From positions 23,678,001-23,742,000 of the forward strand of contig CANTUQ010000055.1 of NCBI GenBank assembly GCA_947683425.1: a stretch of 64,000 bases of DNA, read 5' to 3'. This DNA is from Excoecaria cochinchinensis. Lineage: Eukaryota; Streptophyta; Magnoliopsida; Malpighiales; Euphorbiaceae. Positions 46,701 through 57,803 of this stretch are shown piece by piece; the first letter of the stretch is position 1, and every line of letters begins with the position of its first letter. Under the pieces are notes generated by a model. That model ran no database searches, was not told the origin of the DNA, and worked only from the letters and a program-made list of their open reading frames with translations. Made by a program: the position numbers and the translations under genes.

Positions 46701-46854
46701 GGGAGAGTGTTGGTTACTCTATTTTATTAGATAGCTTGTAATTAAGGGTAGAATAGTATTTTTTATTTATACTATTTTATATACATATAAATATACCCTT
46801 GTATCATTATTTTTAGTGAGTAATTAAGATAATAAAAAAAAATATCGTTCCACA
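46701..46854 (+). repeat. K polypurine tract and probable 3' LTR
   Basis: TTGAGGGAGAG is followed by TGTTGGTTACTC at 46708, the usual copia LTR start. The end is uncertain. A short LTR ending near TTCCACA (46854) would be about 147 bp. No 5' LTR is available for comparison. Confidence 0.5.
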
Positions 46855-46989
46855 AAATCTATACATATTTATATTTACTTCTTTATTTACTGCTTTTCCC
46901 TATGTGCTTGGATGCGCTTTAAATTAATTGAATAATCGTGTGAGAAAAAAAATGAAAATTTAATAGAAAAACTCATTTATAACTTTCAG

Positions 46990-47210
46990 GTAAGGTCCCA
47001 AACACTCTCTGGTCTTAGGATTTATGACGTTAGATGACCCTTCTAATGTTTTATTGGACGGCGATTCCAAAATACTTTTTTATTATCCAAAATATACACA
47101 TACACATAGTCTTAGGCTCGACGAGGCTAGATGAACTTTTCCGGTGTTTTATTGGGTAGCGACTCCAAAATAGCTCTTGTTGCCTAAAATAGATGCGCTT
47201 GCATATAGAC
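46990..47210 (+). repeat. Tat-type LTR scrap, plus strand
   Basis: ATTGGGTAGCGACTCCAAAA (about 47152) followed by CTTGTTGCCTAAAATAGATGC (about 47177) matches the minus strand of C's LTR near 34740-34690 almost base for base. A diverged second copy of the first box (ATTGGACGGCGATTCCAAAA) lies at about 47054, which suggests a local duplication of about 97 bases. It is a remnant of another Tat element in the opposite orientation to C. Confidence 0.7.
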
Positions 47211-48094
47211 ATATTTCAATATAATACCAAAAATCTACACAAAAAGCTCCTATAGTTGTGTTGGCTGTTAAGAATGCGAGATGTCCTTCTCGATAGTCCT
47301 ATCTTCGATACTCGAAGGTAAGAAATATAAATACCTGAGTTTCATGACAAAGTGCATTCCATGGGCATGGAGAACATCTCCACGGCCATAGATGCCTTTC
47401 TTTCCTTTACGCTCATAGAAATAGTCCAGTATGCTTTTTCTCTTGCTTCTTATTTCATTATTTAATTATTTGTTTCCTCTATTTTGTGTATTGTTAAAAT
47501 TAATTTTTTTTTTTGTAAAAGGTTTAATTAACAAATCTATATTTTTAGTTTAATTTAATTAAATATGTTAATCTTCCCTTTTCAAGTTTAAATTAGATTT
47601 TGATTTTAAAATTCTTTTTTTGAAAATAAAATCTAATCATATTCTTTTAAATAGGATCCTTTATCTTAATAAAAATTAAATTAAATTAAAAATTTATTTT
47701 CTTTATTTTCGTATCATTTATTGTTTTTTATTATGCTCATCTTTTGCATATCTTTTTTTTAATTTATCTTTTTTAGAAGATTGTATAGGTTTTTAATAAT
47801 TTTTCACATAAATTGCTTATTTACTTTTTGTACATATTTCTCTGCATTATTCTTGCGAATGTTGTAATAGGTAGAAAAATGTATTTACATGCTTAAAATG
47901 ACACCAAATATATTTTATATTAAATGGTGTTTTCTAAAAAAAAAGGTTTTATTTTCTTAAATAAAATTCACATTTGTAAAACAAAAAAAAATCTTCAAAA
48001 AAGGACCAATGTCCTATTCAATACTAAATGTGTGAACCAAGGTTCACAATAGTCAATCAATAAACGCGATTTTTATATGTTTATGTGTATCGTA
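47211..48094. other. AT-rich stretch without recognised feature
   Basis: Very T-rich and A-rich sequence with homopolymer runs. The only thing of note is AAAGGACCAATGTCCTATTC at about 48000, similar to the GGACATTGG region of the Tat LTRs C and F. No credible open frame. Confidence 0.5.
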
Positions 48095-48524
48095 TGTAAG
48101 GATCCAAAATATGTCCTAAAAGGATTTGCATATGTTTAGGGCATAATAGTAGCCGAAAATGCATAATTGAATTGTTAAAGTGGTTATAGTGGAGGACATA
48201 GTCGGAATTTAGTAAAAAGATCAAGGAAAATTTGGTCATTTTACATATATAGATTAAATTGAATGAATAAAGTAATCATGTCGGCCAATGTATATGAATG
48301 GATTAATTATAAGTAAATGTATAGATAAGGAAAAGAGGAAGGATCAAAGTTGTAAGTTGGCATAAAAATCAAGAGAGGGCCAATTAGGGATTGACACTTT
48401 GCAAGATAAGGGTGCATTGGAGGTATTTATAGGATAAGAGACGGCTAAAAGGAAAAAAAAAAGCAAAAATAAGAATTCTTCATCCCCTTCCTCACTCCAC
48501 TCTCTGTCTCTAATTCAAGACGCA
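48095..48524 (+). repeat. LTR N, 5' part, broken by the CACTA element
   Basis: It starts TGTAAGGATCCAAAATATGTCC. From there it resembles the start of LTR E (57907), both having a GGGACATAATCGG / GGGCATAATAGTAGCCG segment and a TTGAATTGTTAAAG box. A TATA-like TATTTATAGGATAAG lies at about 48424 before a C/T-rich leader. The CACTA insertion at 48525 cuts it within the leader, and its continuation may be 53728-53760. Confidence 0.6.
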
Positions 48525-48554
48525 CACTACAAGAAAAATGCTCTTTAAGGAAGG

Positions 48555-48990
48555 AAAATCCGGTCGTTAAAAGTCTATAACGACCGAAAAATCCGATCGG
48601 TAAAAGCCCCTTCGTTAAAGGTATAGACGACCGGATATTGAATCCGGTCGTTAATGTTTTTAACGACCGGAATGTTTCCGGTCATTGAATAATGATTTTT
48701 AGCAACCGGATTTTCCCTTCGCTACTTGAATTCACTTTCAATGAAAGGATTTTCAGTCGTTAAAGATACCTTTTAATGACTAGATTTTCCCTTCGCTAAT
48801 TGTATTGACTTTCAACAAACGGATTTTCGGTCGTTAAAGATACCTTTTAGCGACCGGATTTTCCATTCGCTAATTATATTCACTTTCAACGAAGGGATTT
48901 CCAGTTGTTAAAAATACCTATTAGCGACCGAATTTTTCGTTCGTTAATTATATTCACTTTAAACAAAAGAATTCGGTCGTTAAAGACAAA
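48555..48990. repeat. Left subterminal repeats of the CACTA element
   Basis: About 15 variants of CCGGTCGTTA and its complement TAACGACCGG occur in alternating orientation every 20-40 bases, for example near 48560, 48586, 48629, 48647, 48661, 48757, 48829 and 48850. In En/Spm-type elements such repeats bind the element-encoded protein. Confidence 0.85.
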
Positions 48991-49194
48991 TTTTCCAAAT
49001 ATATAAATATTTTATTTGAATATTAATTGTACACATTATTCACACATATATATCCAAAATTATAATAAATAGTATGTTTATATATTGCAAAATACCAATT
49101 ACAAAATATATCAGTATTTCGTAATTGTTTGATACTCTATTTGTCATATACAAGTTTGTTTAGAAAAATGAAACCTATCTATACACTTTTTTAT

Positions 49195-49600
49195 TCACCT
49201 GAAATCTTTATAAGAATGCATAATCAATGCCATGGCTGGCCCTGTTGCTATTCCTATTGCTGAGGCTACTGCCAGCATTGATGCCACCATGCTGCTTTTC
49301 TTCTCTTCACTTTTTGCTTCTGCCTTATTCTCCATGCTGGACATCATATTGAAGCTGTAATTTTGCATGTGCCAAAGTAAAGAATCAATAATAGACATTG
49401 CAGGTCATATTTGTGTAACCAGTGTATCAAAAAAAGAAATATACTTCACCAACCTGTTGGCGATGCCACTTTAACCGGCAAGCTGCAGCCTCAGAAAGAA
49501 TTCTTAATTTAGTTTCCTCTTCAAGGTTCAAACGAAGTAAATCAGTTGCACTCTCATAAGTCAGCATATAGGTTGGCTTAATTATAGAGTTATCCATAGA
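49195..49600 (-). pseudogene. Captured gene fragment, unrecognised (two exons)
   Basis: Minus-strand exon a (about 49600-49454) reads TYESATDLLRLNLEEETKLR then EAAACRLKWHRQQ and ends at a CAACAG|GTTGGTGAAG donor. Exon b (49354-49195) follows an ATTACAG acceptor and in one frame contains EAKSEEKKSSMVASMLAVAS, IGIATGPAMALIMHSYKDF and a stop. Joined at these sites, exon b starts in another frame, so a one-base shift inside exon b must be assumed. The C-terminal half is hydrophobic enough for a membrane segment. I do not recognise the family. Host-gene origin is inferred from the exon-intron layout. Confidence 0.5.
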
Positions 49601-50344
49601 GTATTTTGTAATGCTATAGTTATGCTATAGTTAATAAAGAAAAAGGAGATAAAATAGAATATCATCCTAAAATTACCAAAAATCCTTGAGAACCATAATT
49701 ATTCAAAATTCAAAATTACTAAAACTACTCCAGAATAGTAGTTACCTACAGATACCATAGTTTTGTTCCCGTCTAAACATTCAGTCACAAGAAATAGATT
49801 TTCCAAGTTGAAATTCAACATAACATATACTAATAAGGATTTAAACCTTTAAAAAAAATAAAAAAAATTTAAAACCACAGGCACTGTCCTTGCTGACAAT
49901 GGCACTAGCTCCTAAAATAATGGGAAAATGGTAAATACATCAACATTTCCATCAGAACCAACTTACTCTTTTTTTTTAGAGCTCATTAATTAGGGGAAAC
50001 AGCAAATGAATAGGTGGAGTTGGGTGTGTTTTTTCCATCTATCCCAAAAATATACTGTATAAAGAAAGGACAAATGCTTTGTTCACCTTTCCTTTGTCAA
50101 ATTCCAACCAAATCCTCATCAACGATGCATGATGGTATCTTTCTTTTTTTAAAAAAAAAATTGCTCACTTTCTACTAATATCCAAGTATTCAATTATATT
50201 GGTAGAAGCTAATTCATTTATTATGTTATTGATAAGATAATCGAATTCAAACTTCAAATCAAAAAAGAAGAAAAATAAGCAGCAAACAATTTTATGAAAA
50301 CATAAGCTTTTTTTTTTAAAAAAAAAAAAGAAAAGAAAACTAAC

Positions 50345-52145
50345 CGCCATTTCCTTGTCAGGATCGTTTCTAAATACATAGAAAATAGGTGCTAGAACTC
50401 ATTCATCCCTTGGACATATCTAATTCCTGGATTCAATGTAGCAAATACAATTAATGTGTTTCTCAAAGCATCCTGAAGAACAAAGGCATGCAAGTCAATC
50501 GAACAGTTTGGATTTGTATCAAATATTAAAACTAGATTTTGCAAAAGATTAGTCCCTAGAACAGAAACCTGATTAGATTTTGCAAAAGATGAGTCACCAG
50601 AAAAGAAGTGCATGTCTGGATGAGTTCGTTTCACATCTCGGCCAATCTGTTCCAAGACCTCCAAGTCCTACAAAATGATTAAATTGAAATAACTTGTTTG
50701 GCAAAATGCTGCAAACACCTCTGTTGAAATCATTATTTTAAGAAATAAGCAGCAATATATAGTCATAGCCAAGTAGTTTTCCCTAAACAAATTAGGGATT
50801 ATAGGACGAGAGAAACATATTCACCAAGAAAACAGAGATGCAGCTGCGATTGCTAAAACATAAAAGTACATTCTAATACATGCTACCAACTGCTAAAGGA
50901 ATACAATTAAATTCTAGGATAGGCGAACCTCAAATAAGAATCAAAGATGCATTCTCAGATAAAAGTATTTCATTTATGCATTTATTTGCTTTGATATCCA
51001 ACTGCATAAGATCCTAAAAAAATTATGAGTATATTAAATGGCTTGAGCCACTACATTGGGAAGCATAATAGGAACTAACTCAATAACTATTTAACAGATT
51101 GTCATGATCAAACACTGGAAATACACAAATTATAACATAAAGCTGACATTAAACTCATGGGAATGGAACACAAGTTATGAGATATATACATTATTCCACT
51201 TTTTTTTCCTATTATTATAATTTCTTTTTATTTTCTTTTCATCACGCAAACATCTAGGGTAGAAATTATCACATCCCCAAAGCATTTACTATAATACTAG
51301 GAAGAATTGATTCCTGATGCTGGTTTTCCCAAGGCTCAAAGGATGCTCCCTATGGGTTATGTTCAACCTTGAAAGCATACCCTTGTTTTCACAATCTTTG
51401 TCGTCCTTCTCATAGGTTGTTGTTGTGTCCAACCTCCTTGTGATTTCCGACTAACTAACCACAGAAATAATCAGTGATCCCAAACTATTTACAGGAATAA
51501 AGTATTCAAACACATGCACCCTTAAATATAGCACAATTTTAATAATCTATTAGCTTATGGTAGTTCACAAGGAAAGATAAAACTCGGTCACTTTTGCAGG
51601 CATATACCTATTATGGCAATTTTGCTTATGCTTCTGAGTAGCCAAGTTTTTTATGGTTTGATCATGCATATAACAGGGCAAATAACACTTTCGCATAGCC
51701 TTGCAATGACTTTAGTTTCGTAAAGTCGTATCCAAAAGAAACAGTCTAAATTTAAACTAATAAAAACTTACAGGATTCATCAGAAGCTGTTCTTTAAAAT
51801 GCTTGTACTGAGACTCTCTTAGCCAATTCGGAAGACCAAAGTGAACGATCAGGTGGTAGGTATCCCAGTAATAGCTGCCAAAATCAGCTGAAGATTAATT
51901 CATTACACTAAATAAATCTTGATGCTTATGCAACAGACCCCATTTCTTTCCATCTAATTCAAAGCACATCGTAAAATCAGAACATAATTTCACTTAATAT
52001 CAAACAAATCAAGAAAGAAACAGTACCTTTCAGACCGTTGCACAAATGCCGGTACCGTCAGGTATCCCCTGCGACGCAATTCTCCTAAACTGCCTTAAAT
52101 TTACCACCTTCCTCGATAACTAAATCCAGATTTCCTCATTGGAAT
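50345..52145 (-). pseudogene. Captured TBC-domain Rab-GAP gene fragment (four exons)
   Basis: Minus-strand exons with consensus splice sites: E1 (about 52145-52027; RKVVNLRQF, IASQGIPDGTGI), E2 (51874-51772; LLLGYLPPDRSLWSSELAK, then SQYKHFKEQLLMNP after a shift), E3 (50667-50569; LEVLEQIGRDVKRTHPDMHF, FSGDSSFAKSNQ), E4 (50472-50345; DALRNTLIVF, LNPGIRYVQGMNE). The intron between E3 and E4 is 96 bp and stop-free. These are hallmark blocks of the TBC1 (Tre-2/Bub2/Cdc16) domain of plant Rab GTPase-activating proteins of the TBC1D13 group. Defects: a Trp-to-stop in E1, a frameshift in E2 and a one-base deletion after MNE in E4. The C-terminal half of the domain is missing. The parent protein would stimulate GTP hydrolysis by Rab proteins. 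Confidence 0.85.
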
Positions 52146-53049
52146 TAATTCACGAACACATATTCATATAATTGCATTAATCACAAAGAAATGCCCTATT
52201 TTCCTATTCGACGGGAAGAAGATTAGAAATAAAGAGATATTCAACTGGTAACAAAAGAGAAAGAAGAATTTTTTCAATTTTTCACCTGTAATCACCAGTT
52301 GCTCAGCGCCCTAAACCGATTGAACCAGCAAAAATTAAATCTGAATGTAAGAATTCAAAGCCCACTCCCTTACTTCCAGTATTCTGCGTTCTACATACAT
52401 GCACACTCACACATATACTTGCAGGTTAATACTTCTTACAATGCATACCTATCCAGAAGACATAGCATGTACACTGTACACATTAATCATTGACCTTCGT
52501 GTAATGGGAAAATATGAACTTTGCCCCAAATACAAAAACAATGAGCAAAGAAAGGAAAACCTCATGCCGACATGTAGAACAAAGCAGCAAAAGCACGTAA
52601 TAGATAGCCAGCTAGGTATGAAGTAATAAATGATTGCTGATGATGATTGTCAATCTAGATTAAAATTGCCATTCTAAATAATAGTAGTGCAATGTAATGG
52701 TGGTCTTAATGAAAGACGAACATTAGAATCCAATCTACACAAGAATCTAATAGATGAAAGCAATACAGAGCAAATGGATTAAAACCTCATGACTGAGTAT
52801 AGACTAGTAAAAGATAATAGTTCATTTCAAATCAAAAAGAACCATAAAAATTCTAATGAAGCTCAATAGAGCAGCTAAATTAATCGCCACTACCATAAAT
52901 TATTGAACTCCAAAATCCAAAGGAAAACGATTCACAGCCCACAAAACAGAACCAACTAAATTATGGAAGAGGTGATAAATTTTGCATCAGATTAGCAGAA
53001 ATTAACAACAAAAGAAACATCAACAACAAAAGAGTAGAAAAGGGTACCT

Positions 53050-53420
53050 TAAACAAAGATCATCGCCGTTGCTTTGCTTACAGAGATAAGTTCCTGTGCA
53101 AGTAGAAACCGAAAGGCTTAGATCCTGAAGAAGAATAAGAAGCTTTAACGATGGAACTAAGTCCCCAATCCAAAGAAACAATCAAACAGAAAACCCAGGA
53201 GATTATCGAGAGAAAGCGTGAGAGCCCTTTGCGAAGGGGAATAAGACGCCAAGATCGGCGTTGCGAGGAGCCGGTTGCTCGCCGTCGACCGTCGCCAACC
53301 TCCTCGCCCCTTCCGCCGTCTCTCTCTCTCCCTCTCTCTCTCTCTTTCTCTTCCTCGGTCTCTTTCCCGTTCTGCCTCCCTTTCATGACTTTCCCTCTCT
53401 TTTCTTTTTCTACTTCTCAT
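53050..53420 (-). other. Captured first-exon/5' region inside the CACTA element
   Basis: A GC-richer block between the TBC exons and the right subterminal repeats. On the minus strand it runs from a GA repeat (53318-53352) through a GC-rich stretch with several CpG (53225-53310) into TTGCACAGGAACTTATCTCTG with splice-like GT/AG signals near 53070-53100. This looks like the promoter-proximal end or 5' UTR of a plant gene, probably the TBC gene. The overlapping open frames are low-complexity and not convincing. Confidence 0.4.
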
Positions 53421-53439
53421 AATTCCCACAAATTCACAC

Positions 53440-53716
53440 CATTAACCACCGGATTTTTATTGTTTTAACGACCAAATTTAATCCCTTTGTTATATAATAA
53501 GAAAATTTAAGAACTAACAGCCGGATTAATTTCCCTTCATTGTTTGTACATTTTAACGACCGAATTTTTATTATTTTAATGACCGGATTTAATCCCCTCG
53601 TTATAAAACAATAAAATTTAAGAACTAACGACCGGATTAATTTTCCTTCGTTATTTGTATATTTTAACGACCGGATTTTTATCCCTTCGTTAAATTTTGG
53701 TCGTTAAAAGTCAATT
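53440..53716. repeat. Right subterminal repeats of the CACTA element
   Basis: TAACGACCGGATTTTTAT-type units and relatives recur about eight times up to TTGGTCGTTAAAAG at about 53698. They mirror the left end at 48555-48990. Confidence 0.85.
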
Positions 53717-53727
53717 TTCTTGTAGTA

Positions 53728-54260
53728 ACAATTTTGATTTATGGATTCCTCAAGTTTTAAGTAGGGATGATCCTGGAGCAGGGAATCCCCATCCCCAATG
53801 AGGACCGACCCGAACTGGGCGAGGAATCCTAAAAATTTTCCTCACGAGGATAGGGGCGGGGAAAAAGAAATCCCTGACTTTGAATTTAGGGCGAGGATAG
53901 GGAATGAGGTATCTGCCCCGCGGGTTCCCCGACCTGAAGAAAAAACCATAAATACCCTTGGTTTTCTAGTTATTTACATATATGCCATTATATATAAATA
54001 AGGCAAAACCCTAATCTTCTTCTCTTCAATCACTCTACTGCCACTTTCTTTCATCCCTCCTCTCTATAATCTCTATTACTTTTGTACCTCTCTCTCTCCC
54101 TCTCTTTCTCTAACCATAGCAAGAAGAAGAAAAAGAAGAAGATTTTTCCCTAAATTTCCTCCAAACACACTTTACTCTCGCATTTGATCTTTTAGATCCA
54201 AACATAACGCTTCTCTATATAATTTCTTATTTCTCAATAAACAAACAATAAAATTCAAAG
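53728..54260 (+). promoter_or_regulatory. Upstream region of a small gene-like unit
   Basis: A G-rich stretch with GGGCGGGGAAAAA and GGGGA words (53760-53935) is followed by a TATA-like TTATATATAAATAAGGC (53980-53997). A typical plant 5' leader comes next: AAAACCCTAATCTTCTTCTC, then C/T-rich, then an AAGAAGAAG block near 54120-54140. No LTR structure is visible here. Confidence 0.4.
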
Positions 54261-54430
54261 ATGTGCCATGGAGGAAAGATGTGCATGTTGTGCATGTGTG
54301 TGGTACTAATGGTGATTGCAAGAATGTGTTTCACAAATTCAAGGATACAATTCATGTTGATGATTTCAATTCTATGGGAAGGCCTTTCTTGGGTTATTAT
54401 GTAGCTCCTCCTCCTCCTGTTCCTTTCTAG
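54261..54430 (+). pseudogene. Possible small membrane/secreted peptide gene, frameshifted
   Basis: The ATG at 54261 opens a 47-codon frame beginning MCHGGKMCMLCMCVVLMVIA, a short polar start then a hydrophobic segment. A second frame, open to TAG at 54428, encodes HKFKDTIHVDDFNSMGRPFL then GYYVAPPPPVPF. The two fit together as N- and C-terminal halves of one short protein if one frameshift or small deletion occurred near 54320-54340. The TATA box and leader upstream and an AT-rich 3' region support a gene origin. The family is not identified with certainty. It could be a host gene or one carried in by a mobile element. Confidence 0.35.
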
Positions 54431-54639
54431 TTTCTTTTCTTATTCTGTGAATCCATCTTTTTATTTCCATTGTTAGGGATATGTGATTATTTTTTGGGGA
54501 ATTTATGTCATATGTTTCTTTAATATTATTCTGATTTGTTTAATTGGGTATCTGCGATTTTTGAAGCCTCACCCAACTTGTTTCCCAAGTTTTTGTAATT
54601 ATTCTTCTTCTTTTTTTCAATTGTCATTCTATATAGACT

Positions 54640-54988
54640 TGACATTTAGCAAAGAAACTCTCACGAAGAGAGCATGGTCAAATTATGTCCCTGTTGTTCC
54701 CAATAATTTTTCTAAGTTGGGGCACAATTCTGTCCTTGGAAATTTCTCTAGAATAGTCTGTAATGTTAAGGCCATATCTCTTAAAATATAAGTCCGAATG
54801 ATATGATTTTTATTTCATTGAAAACTTAAGACCTAGGGAAACAAATGTCTAGGAGGAAGTTTTGCCTATAAATTTCTCTAGCTAGATGAAACATCCGATG
54901 CACATTTGGACCTAAAGTCTACCTAGAGTCTGCCCTGTGCAGTATGGGGCAGAATACATGGCTGGCAGGGATTCTTGCCCACTGTTGC
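54640..54988 (+). repeat. LTR fragment M, left part
   Basis: Diverged but recognisable LTR sequence of the E/B type: the segment around AATAGTCTGTAATG, ATATCTCTTAAAATATAAGTCC and CATTGAAAACTTAAGACCTAGGG parallels 58880-58965 in LTR E, and it ends in the CTGCCC(T/C)TG...CAG motif. Solo LTR D interrupts it at 54988. The right remainder is 57804-57906. Confidence 0.5.
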
Positions 54989-57798
54989 TGTAACAGCCTG
55001 AATTACACCCTAGTAGCATTATTGGCCTAATTGGGATAATTGGTTAGATTTAGATTGAAGTTGGCTAAATTCTGGATTTGAGTGAAAAAAGAATTAAGAA
55101 CTCAATTGAACTAATAAATAAGTTTTAGTGGCCTTATTGTAGAAGTGCATGATTAAGATTAATGGATGTTTAGTTAATAGATAATGGTGATTAAGTTAAG
55201 CAAATCAGATTTGTGAGGGATTGAAGTGGAATCCGGGTGTCACTCCTTGGTGGTGCCACCTCACCCTTAGACATGTAATATAAGTGTTTTGAAGAGAGAG
55301 AAAAGTCCATCTTTGCATGTGGATCGGCTGCTCCTTCTTCTTCTTCTTTCTCTCCTTCTTCATTTTCTTCTTTCTTTAGTCAATCTATTATAATTTCTAC
55401 CGGTTTGAGTCTTAAAGTGTTGCATGTGTGTGTTGTTCTTCTCGTCTAGGTGAGTAATGTAGTAAATTGGTTCTCTTTCTTCTACTCCTTGTTTCCATAT
55501 TTTGATGGATGTGGTAATTGATCATTGTGGTTCCAATTCTGGAAATTGGATTATACTTGTAGTTGTGGAACCAAGGAAAGACAAAGGGAAAGCTATGATT
55601 GGTGAATCAAGTGTTAAGTGATCAAAGAGGAGCTTAGGAGAAGAGGTTGGGAACACTTTTCCGTGTAGTGTTTGATGCGTATGAATATTATGATGCATGA
55701 TTAAATTATATGATTGATGAATATAGAAAATGAGTAATTATGTGTTTTTGTGAATTGAATAGAAATGACGAATTGATGTGTTGATTGTTGACCATGAAAT
55801 TGAAATTAAGCATGTGGTTCTGTTTTTAAGTAATTTGTGGTGTTAGTATGTAAATTATATAATTGTGGCTTAATGAGATTTTGAACATAACGGATTAAGG
55901 ATATGTTCATTGGGTAGTTCTGTGTGTGTTTAGAGTTTGGATTCTAATATTGAATGGATTGTAAGCTTAACTAGCTTGAAAGGGTAAAAACTGGATGTGT
56001 AGGGTAATTGGCTTAATAGGTTGATATAAACTATAGCTTTAGTTTTATAAACCTAATTTGAAAGAGCCAAAAAGGATTAGGTTCCTAAGAAATATGTCTA
56101 TCAATGTGCTAGAAATAGCCATTTCTGAATTGGGGACTTTATAGTCTTCAATATGTGTGCCTAAGTTAGTTTAAGCTGGTAGGAGGGCTTTTGGAGCATA
56201 TATTCTTTCCTTGGCCATAACTCCTCAAAATTATGATCAAAGATAATGAGAATTGTGCAATTATACTCTTAATATGTAGATAAATAACTTATTAGAAGGT
56301 TATAAAGGCAGATAATTATGTTGAGATGAGTTTTAGAGGTCACGAGTGTGTTTGGGGCATAATGCATGATCACAAGGTGTAGAGTGTGGAGTATTGAACA
56401 GAAAATTCAGCTCTATCGCGAGCGTGACAGAATGCTCCATTGGGCTGAAATTAGGAGTTTGGCTTCTATAGCGAGCACGATCTTTTGCGCAAGTGCGAAA
56501 GAGGCGAAGGTCGGGTTCTATCACGGGCGCGACTTGTGTCGCGATCGCGACTTGTGTTAATCTTCACGTTTTGTTGTGAGTGCGACAAGGGTCGCGAGCG
56601 CGACACTTCTGGTTGTTGTAGAGAATTTCAAATTTTTCTAGTTATTGTAGAGAATTTCAAATTTGACTTATTCTTGCTGAATCAATATGTTTGATTGATA
56701 AATGAATAAGTGTGCAAATGAAAGCTAATATTCTGATATACCATGTGAATCTATATTTGTATATATAAATATCTATGCAATGATGGATGAATTGTGAAGT
56801 AAGCATAGTGTAAATAAGTGATGTGATGATGCCTATTGGGATGCTATAATAATGCAGATGATAACTGAAGTTATAATTTAGCCTGTGAGTCAAGTAGTGG
56901 ATAGATAGACATACCTATAGGGTCTAAGTGCTGCAACCAAAGTGTCTGATTCCTCTGGAATCCCAATGCATATTGAATCCTTCCTAGATTCTCAAAGTGA
57001 ATTTAATATCTCTTATTGATTAATTATGTACCTACGGGTACTGATGCGAAAGTGTGTATCTTCGGATACAAATGTGATTATTGTACCTCGAGTACTGATG
57101 TGATACCCGTTATCCGCATCTTTGAATTGCGGGCAAGGCTTAAATAATGAAATAAACTATAATGTGCAAAGTGATTGCTATGCGATATAATATTATGAAT
57201 GCGAGGTGTTATAAATTGATATGTGATAATATGGCAATTGAATATAATTTTCTGATATATCTTATGAGTATTGATTGTGTACTTAATAATGAGAATGAGA
57301 AGTATGTTAAAAATGATGCATGGATATAGGACATATATTTGATATTATTTATCACATGCTTGTCATTATATGTATATATATATGCGTATATTGTTATTGT
57401 ATTCCCCACTTAGCATTATCGCTTAGCACAGATTTTAATCCGTGTAGATTCAGAGGCGAAGCGACTTGAAGGACGGTCCCACATCTTGGTTGGTCAACAC
57501 ATTAGGATTCGTTCCTTAATGTAGGTTTTGTTATTTTGTATTAAGTATGTAATTAATAACTTTTGGGCATGTATGAATTATAGAAAACTTTGGTATTTAC
57601 ATGATGTAATCTAATATAAAAGTATGGGATTTTGTATGCATAGTGAATGTCTTCCACTGCATGTGAATGAAATTAATTGGTATAGAATTGTGTATGTTAA
57701 GGAAATTATATGAGATGTGCCTGTGATGTGTGTGTCGTGACAACCATTCTTGACTGCCGCAGCTAAGCTATGCTAGTGGATGGGAATGAGGTGTTACA
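54989..57798 (+). repeat. Solo LTR D (2810 bp), TSD GTTGC
   Basis: It starts TGTAACAGCCTG and ends GGTGTTACA, with perfect GTTGC copies at 54984-54988 and 57799-57803. Features in order: a TATA-like TAATATAAG (about 55277), a C/T-rich leader (55330-55375), a donor-like TCTAGGTGAGTAATG (about 55446), a purine-rich block with AAGGAAAGACAAAGGGAAAG (about 55572), a CpG palindrome array (56410-56605), and the stem-loop chain with ATAGACATACCTAT (56905-56918) and CTTAGCATTATCGCTTAG (57410-57427). No coding sequence. Confidence 0.92.
56410..56605 (+). repeat. CpG-rich palindrome array in LTR D
   Basis: ATCGCGAGCGTGAC (about 56415), GCGAGCACGATC (about 56470), GCGCAAGTGCG (about 56487), ATCACGGGCGCGAC (about 56520), GTCGCGATCGCGAC (about 56537), GAGTGCGACAAGGGTCGC (about 56578) and GCGAGCGCGACAC (about 56594). 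The words are variants of TCGCGAnCGCGA and occupy the same relative place as the CACGAGTCGTG array of LTR A. Confidence 0.8.
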
Positions 57799-57803
57799 GT
57801 TGC

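Larger units (their letters stand above)
48525..53727. mobile_element. Non-autonomous CACTA transposon carrying plant gene fragments
   Basis: The left end is CACTACAAGAAAAATGC (48525) and the right end is AATTTTCTTGTAGTA (to 53727), an inverted match of about 12 bp with the final G of TAGTG changed to A. Flanking 3-mers are GCA and ACA, so the 3-bp TSD is not perfect. Both ends carry dense subterminal repeats of AACGACCGG/CCGGTCGTTA, the hallmark of CACTA (En/Spm) elements. No transposase is visible. The interior holds intron-containing gene fragments, all on the minus strand. It is therefore a Pack-CACTA-like element of 5.2 kb. Confidence 0.85.

Noticed and set aside
49021..53050. Search for a CACTA transposase inside the element
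   Set aside because: No TNPD/TNPA-like motif or long frame found. Only captured gene exons and non-coding sequence.
53157..53429. 90- and 102-codon minus-strand frames rich in Arg/Glu
   Set aside because: They translate a GA/CT simple repeat. Low complexity, not a credible protein.
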